Assembly: GCA_049608225.1 (NCBI GenBank)
Contig: JBMYXI010000107.1
Span: forward strand, 1 to 6,325
From: Parashewanella sp049608225
Lineage (GTDB): Bacteria; Pseudomonadota; Gammaproteobacteria; Enterobacterales; Shewanellaceae
Length of the DNA stretch: 6,325 bases
Direction: 5' to 3'
Position numbers and translations under genes: made by a program. The notes under the pieces are model-generated. The model made no database searches. It saw only the letters and a program-made list of their open reading frames with translations, and was not told where the DNA came from. Below are positions 1 through 6,325 of this stretch, piece by piece; the first letter of the stretch is position 1, and each line of letters opens with the position of its first letter.

Positions 1-72
<72 letters not shown>

Positions 73-93
73 TCCTTGTTTAAAGCGGGGCGA

Positions 94-122
94 ACTATAT
101 CTACCAAACATACCCATTGCAA
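94..122 (-). promoter_or_regulatory. Probable sigma-70 promoter of tRNA-fMet with GC-rich discriminator
   Basis: On the minus strand there is a -35-like TTGCAA (bases 122-117), a 17-nt spacer, and a -10-like TATAGT (bases 99-94). A GC-rich stretch (TTCGCCCCGC) follows immediately, where the discriminator and start site would be. Transcription would begin near base 87, about 15 nt before the mature tRNA 5' end. GC-rich discriminators are known to make stable-RNA promoters sensitive to ppGpp/DksA, so growth-rate and stringent control is inferred. The -35 box matches consensus at 4 of 6 positions. Confidence 0.65.
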
Positions 123-244
123 GAGGAATATTGAAATAACATTTCAGTTGCGCAAATAATCCTCACAATGTTGTTTTTTTGATGAATTAACAAAAATCGA
201 GAGCTTGTAACTCTGCGTCGTAGCCGTGATTGACAAATATCAGG

Positions 245-250
245 TATAAT
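245..250 (+). promoter_or_regulatory. Candidate -10 box for the rlmL-uup operon
   Basis: A perfect TATAAT lies 35 nt upstream of the rlmL start, giving a predicted start site near base 257 and a short leader of about 29 nt. No good -35 box is found 16-18 nt upstream of it. A perfect TTGACA is present at 230-235, but it is only 9 nt away, too close for a classical sigma-70 promoter. The -10 box is therefore credible but the promoter architecture is uncertain. Bases 123-229 of the intergenic region show nothing else I recognise. Confidence 0.45.
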
Positions 251-285
251 GTCGCACAATATTTTTTATGGTGTTTGAAGTGTAG

Positions 286-2406
286 ATGTTTGAATTTTTT
301 GCTGCATCCCCAAAAGGGTTTGAATATAGTTTGGTTCAAGAATTAGAAAAATTAGGAGCCAGTGATATTAGAGAAAGCGTGGCAGGAGTATATTTCTCCG
401 CTTCAATTGAACAAGGGTATCGTATTACGCTATGGAGTCGACTAGCCAGTCGTATTGTTCTTATATTACAAAAAGTACCTTGCTCTAATCCTCAAGAATT
501 ATATGACACTGCTTATTGTATTGATTGGCCGAGCCATTTTTCTAATCGCAGTACCTTTAGTATTGATTTTCATGGCACGGGTGGGTTCATTAAGAATACA
601 CAATTCGGCGCATTAAAAATTAAGGATGCAGTGGTAGATCGCTTCCGTGATGACGGAGAGCCGCGACCTGATGTTTCTCGCAGTCATTCTGACTTTAGAA
701 TTGATGCTTATTATAAGCGTGGTCAAGTTACCATTGGGATTAACTTCTCTGGTTCAGCATTACATCAACGGGGTTATCGAGATGATACAGGGGCTGCACC
801 ATTAAAAGAAAACTTAGCGGCGAACATGCTTGCTCGTAGCGGGTGGATGAACGAAAAAGTTGATTTGTTGGATCCATTTTGTGGTAGTGGCACAGTATTA
901 ATTGAAGCTGCTATGGCTGCTGCCGATGTGGCACCAGCACTTAATAGAAAGCATTTTGGCTTTAGCCATTGGCATCGCCATGATGAAAATTTATGGCAAG
1001 AGATCTTACGTGAAGCACAAGCAAGAGCGTCACGCGGTATTAATTTATGTGAATTGAAGTTTTTCGGCTCTGATATCGACGGCCGCTTGATTTCATTAGC
1101 TAAGCGAAATGCTAAAAATGCTGGCGTGAGCAGTTTAATTGAGTTTGACGTCTCTGATGCTTTAAAACGAATGCCTCCTGTGGAACAGGGCGCTTTGATC
1201 AGTAACCCGCCTTATGGTGAACGCCTTGGAAACGTAACTGGTCTTTTGCAGCTTTATTATCAATTAGGTGATCACTTTAAAGCGAATTTTGGTGGCTGGA
1301 AACTTTCATTACTATGCAGTGAAATTGAGTTGCTCTCAGCCCTAAAATTAAAAGCCGATAAACAGCTTAAAATGTATAATGGTGCCATTGAGTGTGGATT
1401 TAATACTTACACGCTACATGCTAATAGTACGCGAAGAGGTGTCGCAACTCAGGCTGACATTACCAATGTTGCGCCGGATTTTGCTAACCGATTAAAGAAA
1501 AACCTTAAGCAATTGGTTAAGTGGGCTAAAAAAGAAGGCATTGATAGTTATCGTATCTATGACGCCGATATACCTGAATATAATGTCGCAATTGATCGTT
1601 ACCTCGATTATTTGGTGGTGCAAGAGTATGCGGCGCCAGCAACCATTCCTGAATCCGTTACCAAGCGCCGTATTAGTGATGTTTTATTAGTGATACCGAA
1701 ATTAACTGGTGTTCACCCTGATAATATTGTGGTGAAAACTCGTGAGCGTCAAAAGGGCAGTAATCAGTACCAAAAACAACGCCAAAACAAAGTGGAACTG
1801 ATAACTACAGAATATAACGCTAAATTTAAGCTGAATATTTCTGGTTACTTAGATACAGGTTTATTTTTAGATCACCGTTTGACTCGCCGTTTGGTCGGGC
1901 AAAAATCTAATAATAGAAGCGTACTCAATTTATTTGCTTATACGGGCTCAGCGTCAGTTCATGCTGCACTTGGTGGGGCAAAGTCAGTTACTACGGTTGA
2001 TATGTCGAACACTTATGTCAATTGGGCAAAAGAAAACTTTGAACTTAATGGCTTATCCAGTCGTAATTATCACTTTGAACAAAGTGATTGCTTGAAATGG
2101 ATCGCAGACTGTAATGAAAAATACGATCTTATTTTCATTGATCCCCCGACTTTTTCTAATTCGAAAAGAATGGAAGACAGTTTTGATGTTCAACGCGATC
2201 ACGTCGATTTGCTGGTCAGTTTATCAAAAAATTTGACAGCTAATGGGGAGATTATTTTCTCTAATAACAAGAGAAAGTTTAAAATTGAATCTGCTCAGCT
2301 AACAAAAGCTGGGTTAGTTGTTGAAAACATTGATAGCAAGTTATTGCCAACAGATTTTAAACGTAACCCACATATTCATAATGTTTGGCGCCTAACTCAT
2401 GCCTAG
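286..2406 (+). CDS. rlmL: Fused bifunctional 23S rRNA methyltransferase RlmKL (m2G2445 and m7G2069)
   Basis: This 706-residue cytoplasmic SAM-dependent enzyme is almost the length of E. coli RlmKL (about 702). By family knowledge, the RlmL half makes m2G2445 and the RlmK half makes m7G2069 in 23S rRNA domain V, near the peptidyl transferase centre. Residues 1 to about 155 form the N-terminal ferredoxin-like and THUMP RNA-binding region. The RlmL domain carries SAM motif I, DPFCGSGT (196-203), and the catalytic-type motif NPPYGER (307-313). The RlmK half has YDADIPEYN (around 425-433), GLFLDHR (525-531), motif I NLFAYTGSAS (548-557) and the IDPPTFSNS motif (618-626). Both active sites look intact. 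The ATG at 286 is preceded directly by an in-frame TAG (283-285), so no longer start is possible. Its Shine-Dalgarno is weak (GAAG at 277-280). It overlaps the next gene by 8 nt and is probably the first gene of the operon. Confidence 0.97.
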   Translation: MFEFFAASPKGFEYSLVQELEKLGASDIRESVAGVYFSASIEQGYRITLWSRLASRIVLILQKVPCSNPQELYDTAYCIDWPSHFSNRSTFSIDFHGTGGFIKNTQFGALKIKDAVVDRFRDDGEPRPDVSRSHSDFRIDAYYKRGQVTIGINFSGSALHQRGYRDDTGAAPLKENLAANMLARSGWMNEKVDLLDPFCGSGTVLIEAAMAAADVAPALNRKHFGFSHWHRHDENLWQEILREAQARASRGINLCELKFFGSDIDGRLISLAKRNAKNAGVSSLIEFDVSDALKRMPPVEQGALISNPPYGERLGNVTGLLQLYYQLGDHFKANFGGWKLSLLCSEIELLSALKLKADKQLKMYNGAIECGFNTYTLHANSTRRGVATQADITNVAPDFANRLKKNLKQLVKWAKKEGIDSYRIYDADIPEYNVAIDRYLDYLVVQEYAAPATIPESVTKRRISDVLLVIPKLTGVHPDNIVVKTRERQKGSNQYQKQRQNKVELITTEYNAKFKLNISGYLDTGLFLDHRLTRRLVGQKSNNRSVLNLFAYTGSASVHAALGGAKSVTTVDMSNTYVNWAKENFELNGLSSRNYHFEQSDCLKWIADCNEKYDLIFIDPPTFSNSKRMEDSFDVQRDHVDLLVSLSKNLTANGEIIFSNNKRKFKIESAQLTKAGLVVENIDSKLLPTDFKRNPHIHNVWRLTHA

Positions 2407-2668
2407 ACTTATTGAACAAGTCGTTGGTACCGATCGTGTTCGATATGTTTTGTATCATACTGATGGTTGTCATTTATGTGAACTTGCTGCTGAATTACTG
2501 CAACAAGCTAATATTTCATATCGTCACGTCGATATTTGTGATGATGAATTATTGGCAGAAAAATACGGTATTCGCATTCCCGTCGTTAGTGATACACAAA
2601 CCAATAAAGAACTCGGCTGGCCATTTGACATGGATAGCTTACAAGAATTCACAGGAGACTTAGTTTGA
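2399..2668 (+). CDS. Small glutaredoxin-like (DUF836 type) thioredoxin-fold protein
   Basis: An 89-residue, probably cytosolic protein with the layout of a minimal thioredoxin fold. It has a first beta strand ending in Y-H-T-D-G, then a C-x-x-C redox motif (C24-H-L-C27) at the start of the first helix. A second strand follows (YRHVDI, 41-46), and the cis-proline is in G-I-R-I-P-V (P61). A third cysteine, C47, follows the second strand. This matches the glutaredoxin-like DUF836 family, for which I know of no firmly established substrate. Thiol-disulfide exchange is inferred from the motif. The ATG overlaps the last 8 nt of rlmL in another frame and has no clear Shine-Dalgarno, so translation probably depends on ribosomes finishing rlmL. 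Its own stop overlaps the uup start by 4 nt. The position between two ribosome-related genes suggests, but does not prove, a ribosome-linked role. Confidence 0.88.
   Translation: MPRLIEQVVGTDRVRYVLYHTDGCHLCELAAELLQQANISYRHVDICDDELLAEKYGIRIPVVSDTQTNKELGWPFDMDSLQEFTGDLV
2653..2657 (+). promoter_or_regulatory. Strong Shine-Dalgarno that fixes the uup TTG start
   Basis: AGGAG lies inside the end of the glutaredoxin-like gene, 7 nt before the TTG at 2665. No in-frame ATG is suitably placed nearby. This site, with the collinearity of the next residues with E. coli Uup (both begin M-S-L), supports TTG as the true start. Confidence 0.8.
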
Positions 2669-4578
2669 GTCTGGTAAGAATAAATAATGGCTCTTTAGCC
2701 TATGGTTATACACCACTATTAAAAAACGCAGATTTCAATATTGTTGCTGGTGAGCGCGTTTGTATTGTCGGACGTAATGGTGCGGGTAAATCAAGTTTAC
2801 TTAAAGTGCTCTCTGGTGACGTTATCATGGATGATGGTGAGTTTAATATTGCCACTGATGTTAAAGTCAGTCGATTGCAGCAAGACCCACCTAAATCAGC
2901 AGAAGGTAAAATTTATTCTTATATCGCCGGTGGGTTAGCTGAGATTGGTGAGCAACTTGAGCATTACCATGAACTCTCTTTGCGAGTTAGCAGCGTTGAA
3001 GGTGATGAAATGGATAAGTTGCTTAATAAAATGCAGCGTATTCAAGAAAAGCTTGATCACAATAATGGTTGGTTACTTGACTCAAGAATTAATCAAATGT
3101 GTGAGTTGCTTGGGCTCGATCCCGACACCCAATTGTCTAAGCTTTCAGGAGGCTGGCAGCGTAAAGTTGCGCTTGCCAGAGCCTTAGTGAGTGAGCCTGA
3201 ATTATTATTGCTCGACGAACCAACCAACCACTTAGACATCGATACCATTGAGTGGCTTGAACAATTTTTATTAAATTATAAAGGTGCGATTGTCTTTATC
3301 TCCCATGACCGTGGTTTTATCCAAAGAATGGCAACACGTATCGTGGACTTGGATCGCGGTGTTGTCACAAACTGGCCGGGCAGTTACCAAGCATACTTAG
3401 ATGGAAAGCAAGAGTGGCTACGTATTGAAGAAGAGCAAAACGCGCAGTTTGATAAAAAGTTAGCAGATGAAGAAGTTTGGATCCGTCAAGGTGTTAAAGC
3501 GAGGCGTACGCGTAATGAAGGACGTGTTCGTGCTTTACATGCATTAAGAGCAGAGCGCGGAGAGCGATTAAAGCGCCAAGGCAATGTTGCTATGTCTGTT
3601 GCGGACGCTGAAAAGTCAGGTAAATTAGTGTTTGAAGTTAACGCTCTTAATTTTAATCTGCCTGATAAAAACTTAGTAAAAAACTTTTCTACTCAGGTTG
3701 TTCGTGGTGATCGTATTGCGCTTATTGGGCCTAACGGCTGCGGCAAATCGACTTTAATCAAATTGCTTTTAGAACAATTGGAACCACAGTCGGGCACGGT
3801 ACGTAACGGTACTAAGCTTCAAGTGGCTTACTTTGACCAATATCGTGAAGCACTTGATCCTGAAAAAACCGTTGAAGAAAATGTTGGCGAAGGTAAGAAA
3901 ACCATTACTATCAATGGCAAAGATCGTCATATTTTAAGCTACTTACAAGATTTTTTGTTCTCGCCAATGCGAGCGAGAACACCAGTTAAAGCATTATCGG
4001 GTGGTGAAAAGAACCGGTTATTGCTTGCTAGGTTGTTATTGCGACCTGCGAATTTAATTGTTCTTGATGAACCAACAAATGACCTTGATATTGAGACCTT
4101 AGAATTGTTAGAGTCTTTACTTACTGAATTTAAAGGGACTCTTTTAATCGTCAGTCATGATCGTGAATTTATTGATAATACCGTTACCAACAGTTGGTGG
4201 TATGCAGGTAATGGTCACTGGTCAGAATATCTGGGGGGCTATCAAGATGCGGTTTCTCAAGGCGCTAAATTTTATCGTGAGGAACCTGAAGCGCAATCTG
4301 TTGTCCAACCCAAAGTTGACACATCAATCGCAAAACAGCCCGAGGTAAAAAAGCCAAGCGCTAAACTAAGTTATAAACAAAAGTTGGAACTTGAAAAGTT
4401 ACCCAAGCAAATGGAACAGCTAGAGAATGAAATCGCTGAGCTACAACAAATTGTTACTCAAGCTGATTTTTATAGCCAAGAGCAGAGTAAAGTTAATGAG
4501 CAATTAAGCTTGTTAGCGGATAAAGAACAACAATTAGAAGTCTACTTTGAGCGTTGGGAAGAATTAGAGTCGCTATAA
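2665..4578 (+). CDS. uup: ABC-F family ATPase Uup
   Basis: A soluble 637-residue protein with two ABC ATPase domains and no membrane segments, essentially the length of E. coli Uup (about 635). ABC domain 1 has Walker A GRNGAGKSS (36-44), signature LSGGW (160-164), Walker B LLLLDEP with D184/E185, and switch histidine H214. The inter-domain linker typical of ABC-F proteins spans about 240-320 and includes the basic stretch around 274-291. ABC domain 2 has Walker A GPNGCGKST (355-363), signature LSGGE (444-448), D468/E469 and H498. A Lys/Pro-rich hinge (about 545-566) leads to a C-terminal coiled-coil-like domain (567-637) rich in Glu, Gln and Leu, the feature that distinguishes Uup from EttA and YheS. 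All catalytic residues are present. The family binds the ribosomal E site; Uup has been linked to ribosome function and to precise transposon excision. Its TTG start overlaps the upstream TGA (TTGA at 2665-2668). Confidence 0.97.
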   Translation: MSLVRINNGSLAYGYTPLLKNADFNIVAGERVCIVGRNGAGKSSLLKVLSGDVIMDDGEFNIATDVKVSRLQQDPPKSAEGKIYSYIAGGLAEIGEQLEHYHELSLRVSSVEGDEMDKLLNKMQRIQEKLDHNNGWLLDSRINQMCELLGLDPDTQLSKLSGGWQRKVALARALVSEPELLLLDEPTNHLDIDTIEWLEQFLLNYKGAIVFISHDRGFIQRMATRIVDLDRGVVTNWPGSYQAYLDGKQEWLRIEEEQNAQFDKKLADEEVWIRQGVKARRTRNEGRVRALHALRAERGERLKRQGNVAMSVADAEKSGKLVFEVNALNFNLPDKNLVKNFSTQVVRGDRIALIGPNGCGKSTLIKLLLEQLEPQSGTVRNGTKLQVAYFDQYREALDPEKTVEENVGEGKKTITINGKDRHILSYLQDFLFSPMRARTPVKALSGGEKNRLLLARLLLRPANLIVLDEPTNDLDIETLELLESLLTEFKGTLLIVSHDREFIDNTVTNSWWYAGNGHWSEYLGGYQDAVSQGAKFYREEPEAQSVVQPKVDTSIAKQPEVKKPSAKLSYKQKLELEKLPKQMEQLENEIAELQQIVTQADFYSQEQSKVNEQLSLLADKEQQLEVYFERWEELESL

Positions 4579-4592
4579 GTAACAAATTAAAC

Positions 4593-4597
4593 AGGAA
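4593..4597 (+). promoter_or_regulatory. Shine-Dalgarno of the DUF3466-like gene
   Basis: AGGAA lies 7 nt before the ATG at 4605, in the 26-nt gap after uup. No hairpin or T-run is visible in this gap, so transcription probably continues from uup. This gene, unlike the glutaredoxin-like one, can recruit ribosomes independently. Confidence 0.7.
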
Positions 4598-4604
4598 CAA
4601 GTTA

Positions 4605-6325
4605 ATGAAGTTGAAGCGGAAATTAGCGTTATCTGCCGTAGCCATTAGTGTTATAAGTACTTTTGGCGCGACTGCTGCACCAGTATATGAAATTAAGAAT
4701 TTGGATAATTATGATTTTATCGGTGAAGGAAATGGCACATTACAAGGAACACGAAATGGCTATGCTCAAGGCATTAACAATAATGATGCCTTAGTCGGGA
4801 TCGCTTTAGGTCGTAAGCAATTAAAACCTGAAGACATAGATCAAGACATTATTGATGAAGAAGATGGTATTGCGCCTTCAGAAAGGATCACTTATTCAGT
4901 TAATTCAACTATTACCGCTAATAACTTTGCATTTAGCGCAACTAACGATTGGGTTCCGACTTTTGAGTCAATCAATGGCAGCAAAGACCCTGGTGTCGCA
5001 GCGAATGTTAATTCGGTAGATAGCCAATTTTTTGCCATCAATGACAATGGATTTATGGTCGGTAACTTCAGCGGCGCAGAAAAAACACTCCCTTTTACTG
5101 GTGAACGTACTGACGATAATAAAGATCAAAGGTTCTGGTTTTATCGAGACTTTGAACAGCGTGCGCTGGTAAAAAATGGTACCCAAGAAATTCCGTTATT
5201 ACCTCCTTTTACTCGCTATAGCAATCAAGATAATAAAATAGCAGAGCTTGGTGGCTTGTCAGGCGCAACTGCCATTAATAATAATAATTTAGTGGTTGGT
5301 TATGCCTCCACAGCATTAGCTGATGCGAGTACCGATGATATTGATGCTTGTTTTACAAAAGCCGCTGAAACCGACCCCAATGTTAGAGAGCCGCTAGAGG
5401 TATGTTTGCAACGTGAACAATTCCCAGGTCGCGGACGAGACATTTTCTATCAAGTGCGTGGCTATGTATGGCAGTTAGATGATACCGGTCAGGTCACTGG
5501 GAAAACTTTGCCACTTGGGCTTACCATTGATAAAGATAATGAAAAAGCGGTATTTAATGCACAAGCATTAGGTGTTAATAATGATGGTGTTGTTGTTGGT
5601 CGTTCGCAGACTTATCGTAATGGTGATAAAAAATTACTCCGTTATGATGCGGCATATTGGACTAAGAAAGCTGATGGTAATTATGAGTATCATTGGGTAA
5701 AACCTGAAAACCTTGATGATGTTCGTGATTCAATTGCCTACGACATCAATGATAACGGTATTTTAGTTGGTAGCTTTAGTAAATTCATTGAAGGTTTTAT
5801 TCGTACTAAGTTCTTTTATTTTGACACCAAAACACCGAATGGTGCCGTTGTTGTACCTAATGACTTTAAATCGTCTCTATCTGATCGCAGCAGCAGAGCG
5901 CGCAGCATTAACAACAAAAATCAAGTTGTTGGGTATATTGAAACATCAGGTGAAAAGAATGCGATTCGTTCAAAAGGTGCGTTTTTATTCGAAAAAGATG
6001 ACAATAAATTTTATAACCTAAACTCGCTGCTCACTTGTGAGTCACAAGGCTATGTTGCTTCAGGCGATAGCTATAAGCGCAATGAAGTTGAAGTTACTGA
6101 TGGCTCAGGTAAAAAACTGAAGTATCAAACACAGATAATTGTCGTGGACGCAAATAGCATTAATGACGATGGTAAGATTGTTGGTACTGCTTTGATCAGT
6201 AAACCTAGATATCAAATCGATGCTAAAGGTCAGCCGATTGTTGATAAAGACACCAAAAAACCATTGTTTGAATTAAATGCGGATGGTCAACCTGTTACTA
6301 ACTTCTTACCAAGAATGGTTGTGCT
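4605..6325 (+). CDS. Exported repeat protein, DUF3466-like, 3' end missing
   Basis: The reading frame is open from the ATG at 4605 to the window edge: 573 full codons and no stop, so the C-terminus is unseen. Residues 1-24 form a clear signal peptide: basic MKLKRK, a hydrophobic stretch (about 7-20) and an A-T-A cleavage motif ending at A24. The protein should therefore be periplasmic, secreted or surface-exposed. The mature part is polar, rich in Asn, Asp and Gly, and carries seven I-N-x-x-x-x-V-V-G-type motifs ending at G65, G153, G232, G332, G389, G443 and G527. Most are followed further on by aromatic beta-strand segments such as GYVWQL, AYWTKK and FFYFD. Two cysteines (C249, C267) between motifs 3 and 4 could form a disulfide, and a third is at C478. 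The uup neighbourhood and these features fit the DUF3466 family, whose function I do not know. A HAF-repeat or beta-propeller relative is the main alternative description. Whether a C-terminal anchor or sorting signal exists cannot be judged here. Confidence 0.85.
   Translation, partial: MKLKRKLALSAVAISVISTFGATAAPVYEIKNLDNYDFIGEGNGTLQGTRNGYAQGINNNDALVGIALGRKQLKPEDIDQDIIDEEDGIAPSERITYSVNSTITANNFAFSATNDWVPTFESINGSKDPGVAANVNSVDSQFFAINDNGFMVGNFSGAEKTLPFTGERTDDNKDQRFWFYRDFEQRALVKNGTQEIPLLPPFTRYSNQDNKIAELGGLSGATAINNNNLVVGYASTALADASTDDIDACFTKAAETDPNVREPLEVCLQREQFPGRGRDIFYQVRGYVWQLDDTGQVTGKTLPLGLTIDKDNEKAVFNAQALGVNNDGVVVGRSQTYRNGDKKLLRYDAAYWTKKADGNYEYHWVKPENLDDVRDSIAYDINDNGILVGSFSKFIEGFIRTKFFYFDTKTPNGAVVVPNDFKSSLSDRSSRARSINNKNQVVGYIETSGEKNAIRSKGAFLFEKDDNKFYNLNSLLTCESQGYVASGDSYKRNEVEVTDGSGKKLKYQTQIIVVDANSINDDGKIVGTALISKPRYQIDAKGQPIVDKDTKKPLFELNADGQPVTNFLPRMVV
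4770..6185 (+). repeat. Seven degenerate protein-level INxxGxVVG repeats
   Basis: Within the exported protein, short motifs recur at residues 56-65 (GINNNDALVG), 144-153 (AINDNGFMVG), 223-232 (AINNNNLVVG), 323-332 (GVNNDGVVVG), 380-389 (DINDNGILVG), 434-443 (SINNKNQVVG) and 518-527 (SINDDGKIVG). The spacing between them is irregular, about 54-100 residues. The pattern resembles the HAF-type extracellular repeat (I-N-x-x-G-x-V-V-G) and is compatible with one strand-turn-strand element per propeller blade. The repeats are diverged at DNA level, so this is an old internal duplication and not a recent tandem expansion. Confidence 0.85.

Noticed and set aside
163..181. ACAA-TG-TTGT followed by a run of T, resembling a terminator
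   Set aside because: The stem is only 4 bp and AT-rich with a 2-nt loop, too small to form. It is also upstream of rlmL, where no plus-strand gene ends within the window.
228..243. TGAT...ATCA inverted repeat overlapping the rlmL promoter region, considered as an FNR/CRP-like operator
   Set aside because: The half-sites are only 4 bp with an 8-nt gap, do not extend, and do not match FNR (TTGAT-N4-ATCAA) or CRP spacing.
2385..2663. Open frame of 92 codons overlapping the glutaredoxin-like gene in another frame
   Set aside because: The product has no recognisable motif, while the competing frame encodes C-x-x-C and cis-proline motifs and joins its neighbours by short overlaps.
2741..3187. Two short open frames inside uup
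   Set aside because: Both are out of frame with uup, which has continuous Walker A, signature and Walker B motifs across this stretch.
4157..4348. Open frame of 63 codons inside the 3' part of uup
   Set aside because: It is a shadow frame. The uup frame here encodes the end of ABC domain 2 and the hinge to the C-terminal domain.
4968..5186. Open frame of 72 codons on the minus strand
   Set aside because: It lies wholly antisense to the DUF3466-like gene, whose frame continues for 573 codons with a signal peptide and repeat motifs. The antisense product shows no recognisable domain.
5767..6021. Open frame of 84 codons within the DUF3466-like gene
   Set aside because: It is out of frame with the exported protein, whose frame contains repeat motif 6 in this interval.

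Overview
The window looks like chromosomal housekeeping DNA from an AT-rich marine-type gammaproteobacterium of the Alteromonadales/Shewanella/Colwellia kind. This is inferred from protein resemblance: a fused RlmKL close in length to the E. coli enzyme, a Uup recognisably collinear with E. coli Uup, and a DUF3466-type exported protein next to uup, an arrangement I recall from Shewanella and Vibrio relatives. There is no sign of a mobile element, prophage, CRISPR array or recent transfer.

Layout. Bases 1-72 hold a minus-strand initiator tRNA (tRNA-fMet) whose last few 3' bases lie outside the left edge. Its promoter, with a GC-rich discriminator, is at 94-122. A 213-base divergent intergenic region (73-285) also carries the probable promoter of a plus-strand gene cluster. 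The rest of the window is one tightly packed plus-strand series. It runs rlmL (fused RlmKL 23S rRNA methyltransferase, 286-2406), a small glutaredoxin-like protein (2399-2668), uup (ABC-F ATPase, TTG start, 2665-4578), and an exported DUF3466-like protein (4605 to the right edge, 3' end missing).

How the genes fit together. The first three genes overlap (8 nt, then 4 nt), and the fourth starts 26 nt after uup with a good Shine-Dalgarno and no visible terminator between them. They are therefore very likely one transcript with translational coupling. RlmKL modifies 23S rRNA close to the peptidyl transferase centre, and Uup belongs to the ribosome E-site-binding ABC-F family, so the first part of the operon is about 50S ribosome function. 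The small thioredoxin-fold protein has no established role. The fourth gene encodes a secreted or periplasmic protein with seven I-N-x-x-x-x-V-V-G-type motifs that suggest a beta-propeller-like repeat protein. It is the least understood gene here and the best candidate for new biology, although the family itself has been catalogued as a domain of unknown function.

I found no convincing undescribed defence or mobile system in this window.
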